Assembly: GCA_947453335.1 (NCBI GenBank)
Contig: CANGFP010000001.1
Span: forward strand, 248,001-312,000
Source: Opitutia bacterium
GTDB taxonomy: Bacteria; Verrucomicrobiota; Verrucomicrobiia; Opitutales; UBA953
Reading direction: 5' to 3'
Length of the DNA stretch: 64,000 nucleotides
A program made the position numbers and the translations under genes. Below the pieces are notes generated by a model. It was not told where the DNA came from and searched no databases. It worked only from the letters and a program-made list of their open reading frames with translations. This document shows, in pieces, positions 1 through 7,910 of the stretch. Positions within the stretch are counted from its first letter, which is position 1. The number at the start of each line of letters is the position of its first letter.

Positions 1-835
1 GCTGGTCGACGAGGTAAGGGGCTTGGCTCTGGATTTTTTGGCCAAGGTCGATGCCGACGAGGACGGTGGGATGCGCAGCGTCGAAATCCTCCGCCTTGAT
101 GAACTCGTCCTTGAGGCCGTCGATGTGGCGGGAGACTTCGCGCAGGGGCACGAGGGTGGGCCGGGTCAGGCCCGTCATGGCGGCTAGTTGGGCGGTCTGC
201 GGATCCTGTCCGGCGCTGAGATACGCCTGCTCGGTGCCGGCCATGATCTGTTCGGAGAAGTCGGCCAGCGTGCCATGGTCGAGCGAGGCGAGCAGGCCGT
301 TGGCGGCCTCGGCGTACTTGCCCTCCGAGAACGAGAGGTGTGCGCTGAGGTAGTCTCCCAGCGCGTTGTCGGGGCTGACGACCTTGAAGGCTTCGAGGGC
401 GGCGCGGCGGTCTTCCGGCGAGGCGCTGGGGCTGAGCGCGACCTCCAGTTGGACCAGCGGGTTCTCCGGGTAGAGCAGGGCCGCCTCCTTCAGGAAGTCG
501 ATGTCGAAGGACAGCCGCGCAGCCACGATGAGGCTTTGCGCGTCGCGTCCGCAGGAGTCTGCATAGTCGTTGAGTTGAGCCAGCGTGAGTTTGGGCGCGC
601 CGCCCTGCATGAAGTCGCCCCACGCTTCGGCGAGGGTCTTGCCGTTAGGCAGGGGCGCCTTCGCGTCGAGCTTGCGCGCGGGTCGGGCCGCGGCCGGCTT
701 GGCCGGCGCCATCGGCTTCGTCCGCCAGCCGGCGCGCTCGGGCCAGTCCTGGCGGACGGCCCAGTCGAAGAGCAGCAGCGCCCCCGCGGCGACCGCGAGG
801 GCGAGGAGGACGGGCTTGGGCGAACGCGGGCTCAA
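1..835 (-). CDS. Membrane-anchored TPR-like protein, C-terminus beyond window
   Basis: This gene is missing from the ORF track because its stop lies left of the window. Reading the minus strand from a TTG at 835-833 gives 278 uninterrupted codons to the edge. The N-terminus carries one hydrophobic anchor (PVLLALAVAAGALLLFDW), followed by a Pro/Ala-rich linker. The rest is helical, with stretches such as GDYLSAHLSFSEGKYAEAA that resemble tetratricopeptide repeats; this is inference, not a firm family assignment. The TTG overlaps the TGA of the preceding oxidoreductase gene (TTGA), which suggests translational coupling. An ATG at codon 42 is an alternative start but would remove the anchor. Its specific function is unknown; a scaffold or TPR-type cell-envelope role is plausible. 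Confidence 0.6.
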   Translation of the reverse strand, partial: MSPRSPKPVLLALAVAAGALLLFDWAVRQDWPERAGWRTKPMAPAKPAAARPARKLDAKAPLPNGKTLAEAWGDFMQGGAPKLTLAQLNDYADSCGRDAQSLIVAARLSFDIDFLKEAALLYPENPLVQLEVALSPSASPEDRRAALEAFKVVSPDNALGDYLSAHLSFSEGKYAEAANGLLASLDHGTLADFSEQIMAGTEQAYLSAGQDPQTAQLAAMTGLTRPTLVPLREVSRHIDGLKDEFIKAEDFDAAHPTVLVGIDLGQKIQSQAPYLVDQ

Positions 836-2124
836 AGCTTCTCCAGCGACCAGGGCTTGCGCAGCTCGCGCGAGAGCATGCCCGTGGCGGTGTCGTCGTT
901 GAATCTGCCGGTGGCGGCGTCGAACTTGAGCTTCCGGCCGGTGAAGATGGCGGCGTTGCCGAAGTGGCCGATCGCGGTCGCGTGGTGCGCGGCGAGGGCG
1001 TGCGAGATCGGCTTGCGGCGCGATTGGCAGCAGTCGACGAACTCCTGGTAGTGGTCGGTCGTGCCGGGGCAGCGCCAGGCGTCGGGTCCGAGGTCCTTTT
1101 CCCAGAGGCCTTTGATGCTGCATTCCTGCGCGCCGCGGCGCACGAACAGCGTGCCTTTCTCGCCGGTGAACTTCACGCCTTCGAATTTGCTGTTCACGTT
1201 GAGCTGCGCGCCGTCGGCGTAGGTCAGCGTGTAGTCGTAGGTGCGGTGGGTGTTCCACGGCGCCTCGCGGAGCTCGCCGGAGCCCTCGACGGCCACCGCG
1301 AACTCGCCGTCCTTGCCCATCGCCCAGGCCGCGATGTCGCCGTGGTGGCAGACCCAGTCGAGCACCATGCCGCCGCCGAAGTTGGTGTGCCAGCGCCAAT
1401 GGAAGTGGAAGACGCGCGGGTCGTACTCCATCCATGCGGACGGGCCGACCCAGAGGTCGTAGTCTACCTCAACGGGCGGCTTCTCGCCGGGCTTCGGGGC
1501 GTCGGGGACCTTGTGGTTGTTGGTCGTCGTGCCGGCTTCGACACGCAGGATCTTGCCGAGCTCGCCGTTGCGGACGATCTCGACGGCGCGGCGGAAGTTG
1601 CCGGTGGAGCGCTGCCACATGCCGGTCTGCCAGACGCGGCCGTTGGCCTTGACCGTGTCGACGATGGCCTTGCCTTCGGCCCAGGTCTTCGCGAGGGGCT
1701 TCTCGCCGTAGACGTCGATGCCGGCGCGGAGGACGGCGCAGCTCAGCACGCCGTGCCAATGGTCGGGCAGGCCCATGACGGCGGCGTCGGGCTTCTCCTT
1801 CGCGAGGAGTTCGCGAAAATCCTGGTACTGCTTCGGGGCGGCCTGGCCGGCCTTGACGACGGTTTCGGAGGCGGACTTGAGGACGCGCTTGTCGATGTCG
1901 CAGACGGCGATGACCTGGACACCTTTCTTCGACAGGAGGTTGCGCATGTCGCCGCCGCCTTGGCTCTTGAGGCCGATGCCGACGAGCTGCAGGCGGTTAG
2001 AGGGCGCGACGGTGCCGTCCTTGCCGAGCGCGGAGGCGGGGATGATGGAGGGGAAGCCGAGCGCGAAACCGGCGAGGGCGGATTGGCGGAGGAACGCGCG
2101 GCGATCGAGGCGAGGGGTAGGCAT
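832..2124 (-). CDS. Tat-exported Gfo/Idh/MocA-family oxidoreductase
   Basis: The protein has 430 residues from the ATG at 2124. The ORF track extends upstream into repeat DNA, and I reject those 16 residues. The N-terminus is a twin-arginine signal (DRRAFLRQSALAGFALG), so it should be exported folded with its cofactor. A Rossmann segment follows (VGIGLKSQGGG), then the family's EKPLAKT motif around residue 140 and an alpha/beta C-terminal domain with a Trp/Gly-rich segment. Family members oxidise or rearrange sugars and inositols with NAD(P); secreted versions are abundant in Verrucomicrobia and Planctomycetes. The substrate cannot be read from the sequence. It lies upstream of, and is coupled to, the TPR-like gene. 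Confidence 0.88.
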   Translation of the reverse strand: MPTPRLDRRAFLRQSALAGFALGFPSIIPASALGKDGTVAPSNRLQLVGIGLKSQGGGDMRNLLSKKGVQVIAVCDIDKRVLKSASETVVKAGQAAPKQYQDFRELLAKEKPDAAVMGLPDHWHGVLSCAVLRAGIDVYGEKPLAKTWAEGKAIVDTVKANGRVWQTGMWQRSTGNFRRAVEIVRNGELGKILRVEAGTTTNNHKVPDAPKPGEKPPVEVDYDLWVGPSAWMEYDPRVFHFHWRWHTNFGGGMVLDWVCHHGDIAAWAMGKDGEFAVAVEGSGELREAPWNTHRTYDYTLTYADGAQLNVNSKFEGVKFTGEKGTLFVRRGAQECSIKGLWEKDLGPDAWRCPGTTDHYQEFVDCCQSRRKPISHALAAHHATAIGHFGNAAIFTGRKLKFDAATGRFNDDTATGMLSRELRKPWSLEKL

Positions 2125-2169
2125 CGGGGACGGGGGATAGGGGGGAGGGGATAGGGGATAGGGGATAGG
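2125..2169. repeat. G-rich heptad repeat (GGGGATA)n
   Basis: On the plus strand this is a run of GGGGATA units with one GGGGGGA interruption, ending directly at the Gfo/Idh start codon. On the gene's sense strand it is a C/T tract just before ATG. Four or more G-runs of three to five bases with short loops meet the usual G-quadruplex pattern. The same unit recurs near 3263, 21811 and 43420. Confidence 0.8.
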
Positions 2170-2242
2170 CAAGGAGGCCTGATGGGGTGAGGGGATTCAA
2201 AGCGATTTGCGGAAGGAGGGAAGAGCAGAGAGGCAGAGGCGC

Positions 2243-2322
2243 GTGCAAAGGTGCAAAAGTGGAAAGGCCTACGAGGGACAAGGGGTAGTGCCATGGCCTT
2301 TGGCCGATTTGCACCGTTGCAC
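2243..2322. repeat. Inverted repeat built from TGCAAAGG words
   Basis: The left arm is GTGCAAAGGTGCAAA (2243-2257) and the right arm is TTTGCACCGTTGCAC (2308-2322), pairing at 14 of 15 positions. The left arm's exact reverse complement also occurs at 21777-21791, so this is a re-used intergenic module. It sits between two divergent genes and could form a cruciform or act as an operator; no function is shown. Confidence 0.6.
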
Positions 2323-2332
2323 TGTTTTGTGC

Positions 2333-2374
2333 CATCCCCTATCCCCTTGCTTCAATCCCCTAGCCCCCGTCCCC
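2333..2374 (+). repeat. C/T-rich heptad leader before the ThuA-like gene
   Basis: CCCCTAT-type units (ATCCCCTATCCCC, then ATCCCCTAGCCCCC) run straight into the ATG at 2375 with no Shine-Dalgarno sequence. The complementary strand is G-rich. It mirrors the tract in front of the divergent Gfo/Idh gene. Confidence 0.65.
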
Positions 2375-3157
2375 ATGCGTTCCCTCCTCGTCCTGCTCTT
2401 CGCCGCGCTCGTCGCCACCGCGGCCGAGCCGACCCGCGCCCTCGTCTTCTCCCGGACGGCGGGCTTCCGCCACGGCGATTCCATCCCGCTGGGCAACAAG
2501 ATGCTCGCTTCGCAGTACAAGGCCGCCGGTCTCGAGGTCGATTTCTCCGAGGACCCTGCGGTCTTCACCGCCGAGAACCTCGCCCGCTACCGTTCGGTGG
2601 CGTTCATGAGCACGACGGGTGACGTGATGACCCCCGCTTTGGCCAAGGATGCGACGCCCGAGCAGAAGGCCGCCGCCGCCAAGCAAGGCGAGGCCGCGCG
2701 CGAGGCTTTCCAGAAGTGGCTCGAGGCCGGCGGCTCGTTCGTCGGGATCCACGCCGCGACTGACGCCGGCGGCGACGTCCTCAAGAAGTGGCCGTGGTAC
2801 GCCAAGATGGTCGGCGGTCTCTTCGCCGGCCACCCGGCCCAGCAGGTCGCGGTGCTCCACGTCGTCGACAAGGACCATGGCGCCACGAAGCACCTGCCGG
2901 CCGATTGGAAGCGCAAGGACGAGTGGTACAACTTCAAGAACCTCGAGTCCGAGAACCATGTGCTCCTCGCGATCGACGAGACGACCTACAAGGGCGGCAA
3001 CACCAAGCCCGGCGAGACCCACCCGATGTCCTGGTCCAAGGCCGTCGGCAAGGGCCGGATGTTCTACACGGCGCTCGGCCATACGAAGGAATCCTACGCC
3101 GAGGCGGAGTTCATCCAGCACGTCAACGGCGGCCTGCTCTGGACGTTGGGGAAGTGA
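2375..3157 (+). CDS. Secreted ThuA-domain protein
   Basis: The protein has 260 residues from the ATG at 2375; the 56 extra residues in the ORF track translate repeat DNA and are rejected. Residues 1 to about 16 form a Sec signal peptide (MRSLLVLLFAALVATAAE). The mature part is a ThuA/trehalose-utilisation-like domain of the class I glutamine amidotransferase fold: ALVFSRTAGFRHGDSIP at the start, FVGIHAATDAGG in the middle, and a GLFAGHP segment. Such proteins often accompany exported Gfo/Idh oxidoreductases in Verrucomicrobia and are thought to act in carbohydrate use, but their biochemistry is poorly defined. The gene diverges from the Gfo/Idh gene with about 250 bp of repeat-filled spacer. 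Confidence 0.85.
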   Translation: MRSLLVLLFAALVATAAEPTRALVFSRTAGFRHGDSIPLGNKMLASQYKAAGLEVDFSEDPAVFTAENLARYRSVAFMSTTGDVMTPALAKDATPEQKAAAAKQGEAAREAFQKWLEAGGSFVGIHAATDAGGDVLKKWPWYAKMVGGLFAGHPAQQVAVLHVVDKDHGATKHLPADWKRKDEWYNFKNLESENHVLLAIDETTYKGGNTKPGETHPMSWSKAVGKGRMFYTALGHTKESYAEAEFIQHVNGGLLWTLGK

Positions 3158-3171
3158 GCAAGTAGGGACGA

Positions 3172-3221
3172 GGGGACAAGGTGACTAGGGGGCAAGGGGT
3201 TGTGCAGCGGCTATAGCCGCT
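3172..3221. repeat. R1 intergenic repeat, copy 1
   Basis: This is a roughly 50-bp element ending in the perfect palindrome AGCGGCTATAGCCGCT (3206-3221). Its core GGGCAAGGGGTTGTGCAGCG is shared with copies at 21526-21574 and, inverted, 17222-17276. It lies between two convergent genes, so the palindrome might also assist transcription termination. Confidence 0.7.
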
Positions 3222-3262
3222 TCTCATGTTCTGTTTCCCAGTCCCCTTTGTTTTGGCTTGGG

Positions 3263-3289
3263 TCCCCCATCCCCCATCCCCCATCCCCT
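3263..3289. repeat. (CCCCCAT)n heptad repeat
   Basis: Three to four tandem CCCCCAT units end three bases before the stop codon of the acyltransferase gene. The complement is (ATGGGGG)n, a G-quadruplex-type run. It is a variant of the CCCCTAT unit seen at other gene borders here. Confidence 0.75.
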
Positions 3290-3291
3290 CC

Positions 3292-4878
3292 CTACGCCTT
3301 CTTCCCGTTCAGCAAGGCGCCCAACCAGGTGCGCCGCACGAGGTAGTGGTCGGCGAGCAGCAGCGTGCCGAGGGTGAGTCCGCAGATGAGGCCGCATTTG
3401 ACGACGGGCCAGAGTCGCCAGCCGGCCATGAGCCACTGCAGGGCGACGACAAGCGGCAGGTGCAGCAGGTAGACCCAGAGCGAGGCGTCGGCTAGTCGCC
3501 GCACCACGGCGACGGGGCGCGCAAGGTGCCAGGTGAAGAGGTCCATCAGGGTGAAGGTCATGCCCCATGCGAAGGCCGCCTGCAGCATGCAGCCGAAGAG
3601 GTGGGCGACGGGATGGTCCCAGTTGCTCAGGCCGAAGGCGATCGGGAGCACGAGGAAGGTGAGGAACGGGAGCTGGATCCAGGCCAACCAAGGCAGGCGC
3701 GCGGGCTCGTTGCCGCGGAGGCGGAGGGCGGCGCCGAAGGCGAAGAAGAGCCCGTAGGTGACGATCGCCGCCGGTTTCTCCGCCAGCGACATCTCGCCGG
3801 CGATGCCGAAGCCCGTCTCCGCCGTCGACCACCAGAAGAGCAGCGTGGTCGCGGGCAGCAGCCAGAGCAGGCGCGTCCATTCCGCGAGCATCCAGCGCGG
3901 CGGCGCCGGGAGGTCGAGGCGTTCGTCCAGCCATGCCCACGCGCCGAAGGCCAACGTGAGGAGGATGAGCACCCACATGAACCACAGATGGCCGAGGAGC
4001 GGTTGGTGCAGGAGCGCCGCCAGGCGCAGGCCGCCGGTCCGTTTCCCCGGATCCAGCAGGCGCGCCGCCTCGGCGCGGCCTTGCGCTTCGTCCGGCCCGG
4101 GCGTCACGCCGAGGATGCGCGCGATCCGCTGGTGCTCGAGCTCGTCCCGCGCGGTCAGGTCCGCGGCCGTCTGCCCGGCTTCGTTCTGCGCCGCCAAGAG
4201 CTCTGCCTTCCAGGCATGGCCGCCCGCGCCCTCGAGGATCAGCGCGACGGCCGCCGGCTGGCCGAAGCGCGCGGCGGCGTGCAGCGCGTTCTCGCCGTGC
4301 AGGCGCGCCAGCAGCGTGTCGGCCGGGCGGTCGTCGTTCCGCCTGAGCAGGGTCTTGAGCGCCTCGGTCCGCCCCAGCGCGGCCGCGAGGTACTGGGCGT
4401 TGCCGAGCTCCGGGTCGTCGGGCGCGGTTTTCTTCAGTTCGGCGATGTCGTCGCGCCGGACGGCCTGGTGGATGGGCTCGTTCAGCTGGGCGTTCGGGAC
4501 GCCGCGGACCGCCATGCTCCGGCGGGCTTGGCCTTCGATCCACATCGTGAAGGGCAGCACGGTCGCCACGCCCAGCAGGAAGGGCGCGACGAGCCGCCGG
4601 AGGCGCCGCCGCAGCATCCCGCCGGCGCCCGCGCGCCGCAGGACCATCGCGGTGAAGTAGCCGGCGAGGACGAAGAAGAGCTCCATGCGCCAGCCATGGA
4701 TGAAGGCCCAGGCGAAGGTGAGCAGGAAGCTCTCGCTGCGGTCCTGCACGGGCCAACGCGTCGGGCCCAGGTAGGCCAGGCAGGCGTGCAGCACGACGCC
4801 GAGCAGCATCGCGCAGCCTCGCAGCGCGTCGAAATCGTGCCGGCGTTCGTCCGGCAGGGGCGGGGGAGACTTCGTCAC
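3292..4878 (-). CDS. Acyltransferase-3 (OpgC-like) membrane protein with inserted ankyrin repeats
   Basis: The protein has 528 residues. The N-terminus shows acyltransferase-3 features: HDFDALRGCAMLLGVVLHA with the conserved His in TM1, then RMELFFVLAGYF in TM2, and a basic loop RRRLRRL expected to be cytoplasmic. After TM3 (about 96-113) a soluble block of about 130 residues (about 130-260) interrupts the membrane domain. It contains ankyrin-type helices, clearest in ENALHAAARFGQPAAVALIL. The usual TM segments resume at HLWFMWVLILLTLAFGAWAW and continue to the C-terminus. By the positive-inside rule the ankyrin block should face the periplasm. The family transfers acyl groups onto sugars or glycans; the acceptor here is unknown. 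It starts 6 bp after the HEAT-like gene, probably in one operon. Confidence 0.8.
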   Translation of the reverse strand: MTKSPPPLPDERRHDFDALRGCAMLLGVVLHACLAYLGPTRWPVQDRSESFLLTFAWAFIHGWRMELFFVLAGYFTAMVLRRAGAGGMLRRRLRRLVAPFLLGVATVLPFTMWIEGQARRSMAVRGVPNAQLNEPIHQAVRRDDIAELKKTAPDDPELGNAQYLAAALGRTEALKTLLRRNDDRPADTLLARLHGENALHAAARFGQPAAVALILEGAGGHAWKAELLAAQNEAGQTAADLTARDELEHQRIARILGVTPGPDEAQGRAEAARLLDPGKRTGGLRLAALLHQPLLGHLWFMWVLILLTLAFGAWAWLDERLDLPAPPRWMLAEWTRLLWLLPATTLLFWWSTAETGFGIAGEMSLAEKPAAIVTYGLFFAFGAALRLRGNEPARLPWLAWIQLPFLTFLVLPIAFGLSNWDHPVAHLFGCMLQAAFAWGMTFTLMDLFTWHLARPVAVVRRLADASLWVYLLHLPLVVALQWLMAGWRLWPVVKCGLICGLTLGTLLLADHYLVRRTWLGALLNGKKA

Positions 4879-4884
4879 CCGGGC

Positions 4885-5661
4885 TTACCTGTCGGAGGGT
4901 TTCCCGAGCTTCGCGACAAGGCGCTCCAAGGCGGCCTTGGTCGCGGCGTTCTTCGTCGCGGCGGCGGCCTGCTGGAGCGCGGGGACGTCCTCCGGGCGCG
5001 CGAGCTTGAGCAGGGCCTTCTGCGCCTCGAGGCGCAGCGGCTCCTCGGCGAGCGCGGCGCAGAGCGCGGGCGCGACGGCGCGGTTGTTACGCGCGATCGC
5101 GGCCTTGATCAGCGCGGTGCGTCCCGCGGGGTCGAGGCGCGCGTCGCGGATGCCGGCGCTGAAGGCGTCGGTCACGCCGGGGCCGGACGCCTTGGCCAGC
5201 GCGGCGACGACGTCCTCGGCGAGCGCTTCGTCCTTCGCGAGTTCGGCGAGGATGGGTACGGCCTTGGCCCCGCCGACCTCGGCCAGCGCGAGCGCGGCTT
5301 CGGCCTGGAGAGGCGAGTCCTTCTTCGCGGCGAGCGCGGCGACCTGCCCGGCCGTGCCGGTGGCCTTCGCTTCGGCGAGCGCGGCGAGCAGCAGCCGCGC
5401 GGTCCCGACGTCCACGGTGGCGAGCGCGGCGCCGACCTGGCCGGCCAAGGGCGCGGTGGGTTCGTCCACGAGGCGTTCGCGCAGGTCGTCGACGGCGGCG
5501 CGGCGCACCTCGGGCGCGGCGTCCGTGAGCGCATCGAGGGCCTTGGACTGTCCCAGACGGAACGACTTCAGGGCGGCGGTGTACTTCGCGTGGTCGAGGC
5601 TGGGCGTCTCCGCCGCGAGGGCCGCGACGAGGGAGCAGAGCAGGGCGGGGAGCAGGCGCAT
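4885..5661 (-). CDS. Secreted HEAT-repeat-like protein
   Basis: The protein has 258 residues. The first 17 form a signal peptide (MRLLPALLCSLVAALAA). The rest is Ala/Leu-rich and divides into helical pairs of about 30 residues typical of HEAT or Armadillo arrays, for example SPLQAEAALALAEVGGAKAV and a following DVVAALAKASG. Such arrays bind proteins or act as scaffolds; no catalytic motif is visible. It is the first gene of a two-gene unit with the acyltransferase, so it may interact with the exported ankyrin block, which is speculation. Low-complexity sequence makes the family call less certain than the export call. Confidence 0.7.
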   Translation of the reverse strand: MRLLPALLCSLVAALAAETPSLDHAKYTAALKSFRLGQSKALDALTDAAPEVRRAAVDDLRERLVDEPTAPLAGQVGAALATVDVGTARLLLAALAEAKATGTAGQVAALAAKKDSPLQAEAALALAEVGGAKAVPILAELAKDEALAEDVVAALAKASGPGVTDAFSAGIRDARLDPAGRTALIKAAIARNNRAVAPALCAALAEEPLRLEAQKALLKLARPEDVPALQQAAAATKNAATKAALERLVAKLGKPSDR

Positions 5662-5788
5662 CGGGGTATGGACCTCAACTTAGCCAAGCGCCTTCCGGGT
5701 GTAAAGGATGGCGTCCGGCGCGCGCAATCCCTCGCCGCCGCCCTCTTTTTCGCTTTCTCCGCCCTGTTTCTGCGTCCAACCTCCCCGC

Positions 5789-6781
5789 ATGTCCGAGCCG
5801 CTCCAGACCCTCCGCGAAAGCAAAGCCCTCCCCGTCGGTTCCCGCTTCCAGGCCATCTGCTCCATGGGAGAGGTGTCCGCCAAGACGGCCAAGACCGGCA
5901 CGACCTACCATGAGGTGACGCTCGCCGACGCGACCGACGACTTCAAGGCGCGCGTCTTCAGCGATTCCCCGAACAAGCCCATCCTTCTCGCGCTCAAGCC
6001 GGGCTCCATCCTCCGCGTCACCGGCCTGGTCGGCGAATACATGGGCCGACCTGACCTGAAGCTCGAGTCGCTCGCCGCTCTGACCGACGCCGAGAAGTCC
6101 GATCCGGCCGTCATGGGTCGTCTGACGCCGGTCTCCCAGCAGGACCCTGTGAAGATGCGCGCCGAGCTCGCGGCCATCATCGCCCGTATCCCGCACGAGG
6201 GCCTGCGCGCCACCGTGGAATCGGTCCTCGAGGAGCACGGTGAGCGCTTCTACGAGGCCGTCGCCGCCCTCGGCATGCACCATGCCTACCGCCATGGCCT
6301 CCTGGAGCACACCCTGCGCATGGCGAAGTGCGCCGAGGCCCTGCTTCCGCTCTACCAGAAGGTCGACCCGTCCCTCGCCGTCGCCGGCACCATCCTGCAC
6401 GACCTCGGCAAGGTCCAGGAGTACTCCCGCCTCGAACCCGGCATGGCCAAGGCCGGCTTCACGCGCGCGGGCAACCTCCACGGCCACCTCGTCCTCGGCG
6501 CCTTCATCGTGCGCGCCCACGGCACCAAGGTCGGGCTGGAGGCTTCGCTCCTCGAGCGCCTGGAGCACATCCTGCTCTCCCACCACACGTTGCGCGAATA
6601 CGGCGCGGCCGCGATCCCGTCGACCCCCGAGGCCGTCTTCGTGGCCCGCATCGACGACCTCGACGCCAAGCTGTCGGCGATCGAGGAGGAGCTCCGCAAG
6701 GCGCCTCCGGGCGTGGAGTTCACGCAGCTGCGCGCCATCGACGGCCAGCTCCTCATCACGCCGCCCAAGACGGGTCGCTGA
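5789..6781 (+). CDS. YhaM-like 3'-5' exoribonuclease: OB fold plus HD domain
   Basis: The protein has 330 residues from ATG 5789, since the upstream ORF extension has no support. Residues about 20-110 form an OB-fold nucleic-acid-binding domain (HEVTLADATDDFKARVF). Residues about 150-300 form an HD phosphohydrolase domain with metal ligands HGLLEHT, ILHDLGK, HGHLVLG and LLSHHT. This order matches YhaM of Bacillus, a 3'-5' exoribonuclease. The length fits the family. Three bases separate it from queA, so they are likely co-transcribed. The leader is CCAACCTCCCCGC-ATG with no Shine-Dalgarno site. The enzymatic assignment follows from domain order only. Confidence 0.82.
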   Translation: MSEPLQTLRESKALPVGSRFQAICSMGEVSAKTAKTGTTYHEVTLADATDDFKARVFSDSPNKPILLALKPGSILRVTGLVGEYMGRPDLKLESLAALTDAEKSDPAVMGRLTPVSQQDPVKMRAELAAIIARIPHEGLRATVESVLEEHGERFYEAVAALGMHHAYRHGLLEHTLRMAKCAEALLPLYQKVDPSLAVAGTILHDLGKVQEYSRLEPGMAKAGFTRAGNLHGHLVLGAFIVRAHGTKVGLEASLLERLEHILLSHHTLREYGAAAIPSTPEAVFVARIDDLDAKLSAIEEELRKAPPGVEFTQLRAIDGQLLITPPKTGR

Positions 6782-6784
6782 GCG

Positions 6785-7861
6785 ATGGACGTCGCGGAGC
6801 TGGATTTCGACCTGCCTCCGGAACGCATCGCGGCCGCGCCCGCCGACCGCCGCGACGGTTCGCGTCTGCTCGTCGTCCGCCGCGCGGGCCGGACGGTCGA
6901 GCACCGCGTCTTCGCCGATCTGCCCGACCTCCTGCCCGCGGGGACGACGCTCTTCCGCAACAACGTCCGCGTCCTCAAGGCGCGCCTCGCCGGCGTCCGG
7001 CCTACTGGCGGCAAGGTCGAATGCCTCCTGCTCAACCCCGCGGGTGGTCCGCACGAATGGCGCTGCATGCTGCGTCCCGGCAAGCGCGCCGCCGACCCCG
7101 CGGGCTTCCTCGTCGACGGCCATCCCGCCGTGGTGACGCGCGTCGAAGAGGGCGGCTCCTACGTCGTGCGCTTCGCCTTGCCGCCGGGCGATTCCGTCGT
7201 CGCGCTGGCCGACCGCGTCGGCGAGCTGCCCCTGCCGCCCTACATCGTCGAGGCCCGCAAAGACCGCGGGCTCGGCCCGACCGACGACGCCGCGCGCTAC
7301 CAGACGGTCTATGCCGACGCCGGCGCGACGCGCGCCGTGGCCGCGCCGACGGCGGGGCTGCACTTCACGCCGGAGCTGCTCGCTCGGCTGCAGGCGCGCG
7401 GCCATGAGTCCTTCGACCTCGCGCTCGACGTCGGCGCCGGGACTTTCCAGCCGATCCAGGTCCAGGACCTCGCCCAGCACGTCATGCACCGCGAGACCTA
7501 CGCCATCCCGGCCCGCACCCTCGCCGCCCTCCGCGACCGCCGCCCGCGCCTCGCCGTCGGCACGACCACCATCCGTTCCGCCGAGGACTGTCTGCGCAAG
7601 TGCGGCGCTTTCGATGCGGCCCCCGCCGGCGAGTGGCGGTCCGAGTCCGGGCTGTTCCTGCGGCCCGGGGACACCATCGGCTGCGCGGAGATGCTCCTGA
7701 CGAACTTCCATCTCCCGCGGTCCACGCTGCTGTGCCTGGTCGCGGCCTTCCTGGCTCCGGGGGACGCCGGCGGCCTGGCGTGGCTGAAGGAGATCTACGC
7801 CGAGGCCATCCGCGAAAAGTACCGCTTCTTCAGCTACGGCGACGCCATGCTCATCCTCTGA
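6785..7861 (+). CDS. queA: S-adenosylmethionine:tRNA ribosyltransferase-isomerase
   Basis: The protein has 358 residues, close to the usual QueA length. The enzyme moves the ribosyl part of SAM onto 7-aminomethyl-7-deazaguanine in tRNA to make epoxyqueuosine. Recognisable segments are [11 protein letters not shown] at the N-terminus, [36 protein letters not shown] and the C-terminal [19 protein letters not shown] and [12 protein letters not shown]. Three bases after the HD/OB gene, it is probably expressed from the same promoter. No other queuosine gene lies in the window. Confidence 0.97.
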   Translation: MDVAELDFDLPPERIAAAPADRRDGSRLLVVRRAGRTVEHRVFADLPDLLPAGTTLFRNNVRVLKARLAGVRPTGGKVECLLLNPAGGPHEWRCMLRPGKRAADPAGFLVDGHPAVVTRVEEGGSYVVRFALPPGDSVVALADRVGELPLPPYIVEARKDRGLGPTDDAARYQTVYADAGATRAVAAPTAGLHFTPELLARLQARGHESFDLALDVGAGTFQPIQVQDLAQHVMHRETYAIPARTLAALRDRRPRLAVGTTTIRSAEDCLRKCGAFDAAPAGEWRSESGLFLRPGDTIGCAEMLLTNFHLPRSTLLCLVAAFLAPGDAGGLAWLKEIYAEAIREKYRFFSYGDAMLIL

Positions 7862-7910
7862 GCCGACGGTCGCCCTTGCCCTGCCGGACCGGTCCGTCTA
7901 GGGTGTCCGC

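Noticed and set aside
7880-7900. CGGACCGGTCCG palindrome as terminator of queA
   Set aside because: It has no T-run and lies just before the channel gene start, so read-through is as likely.
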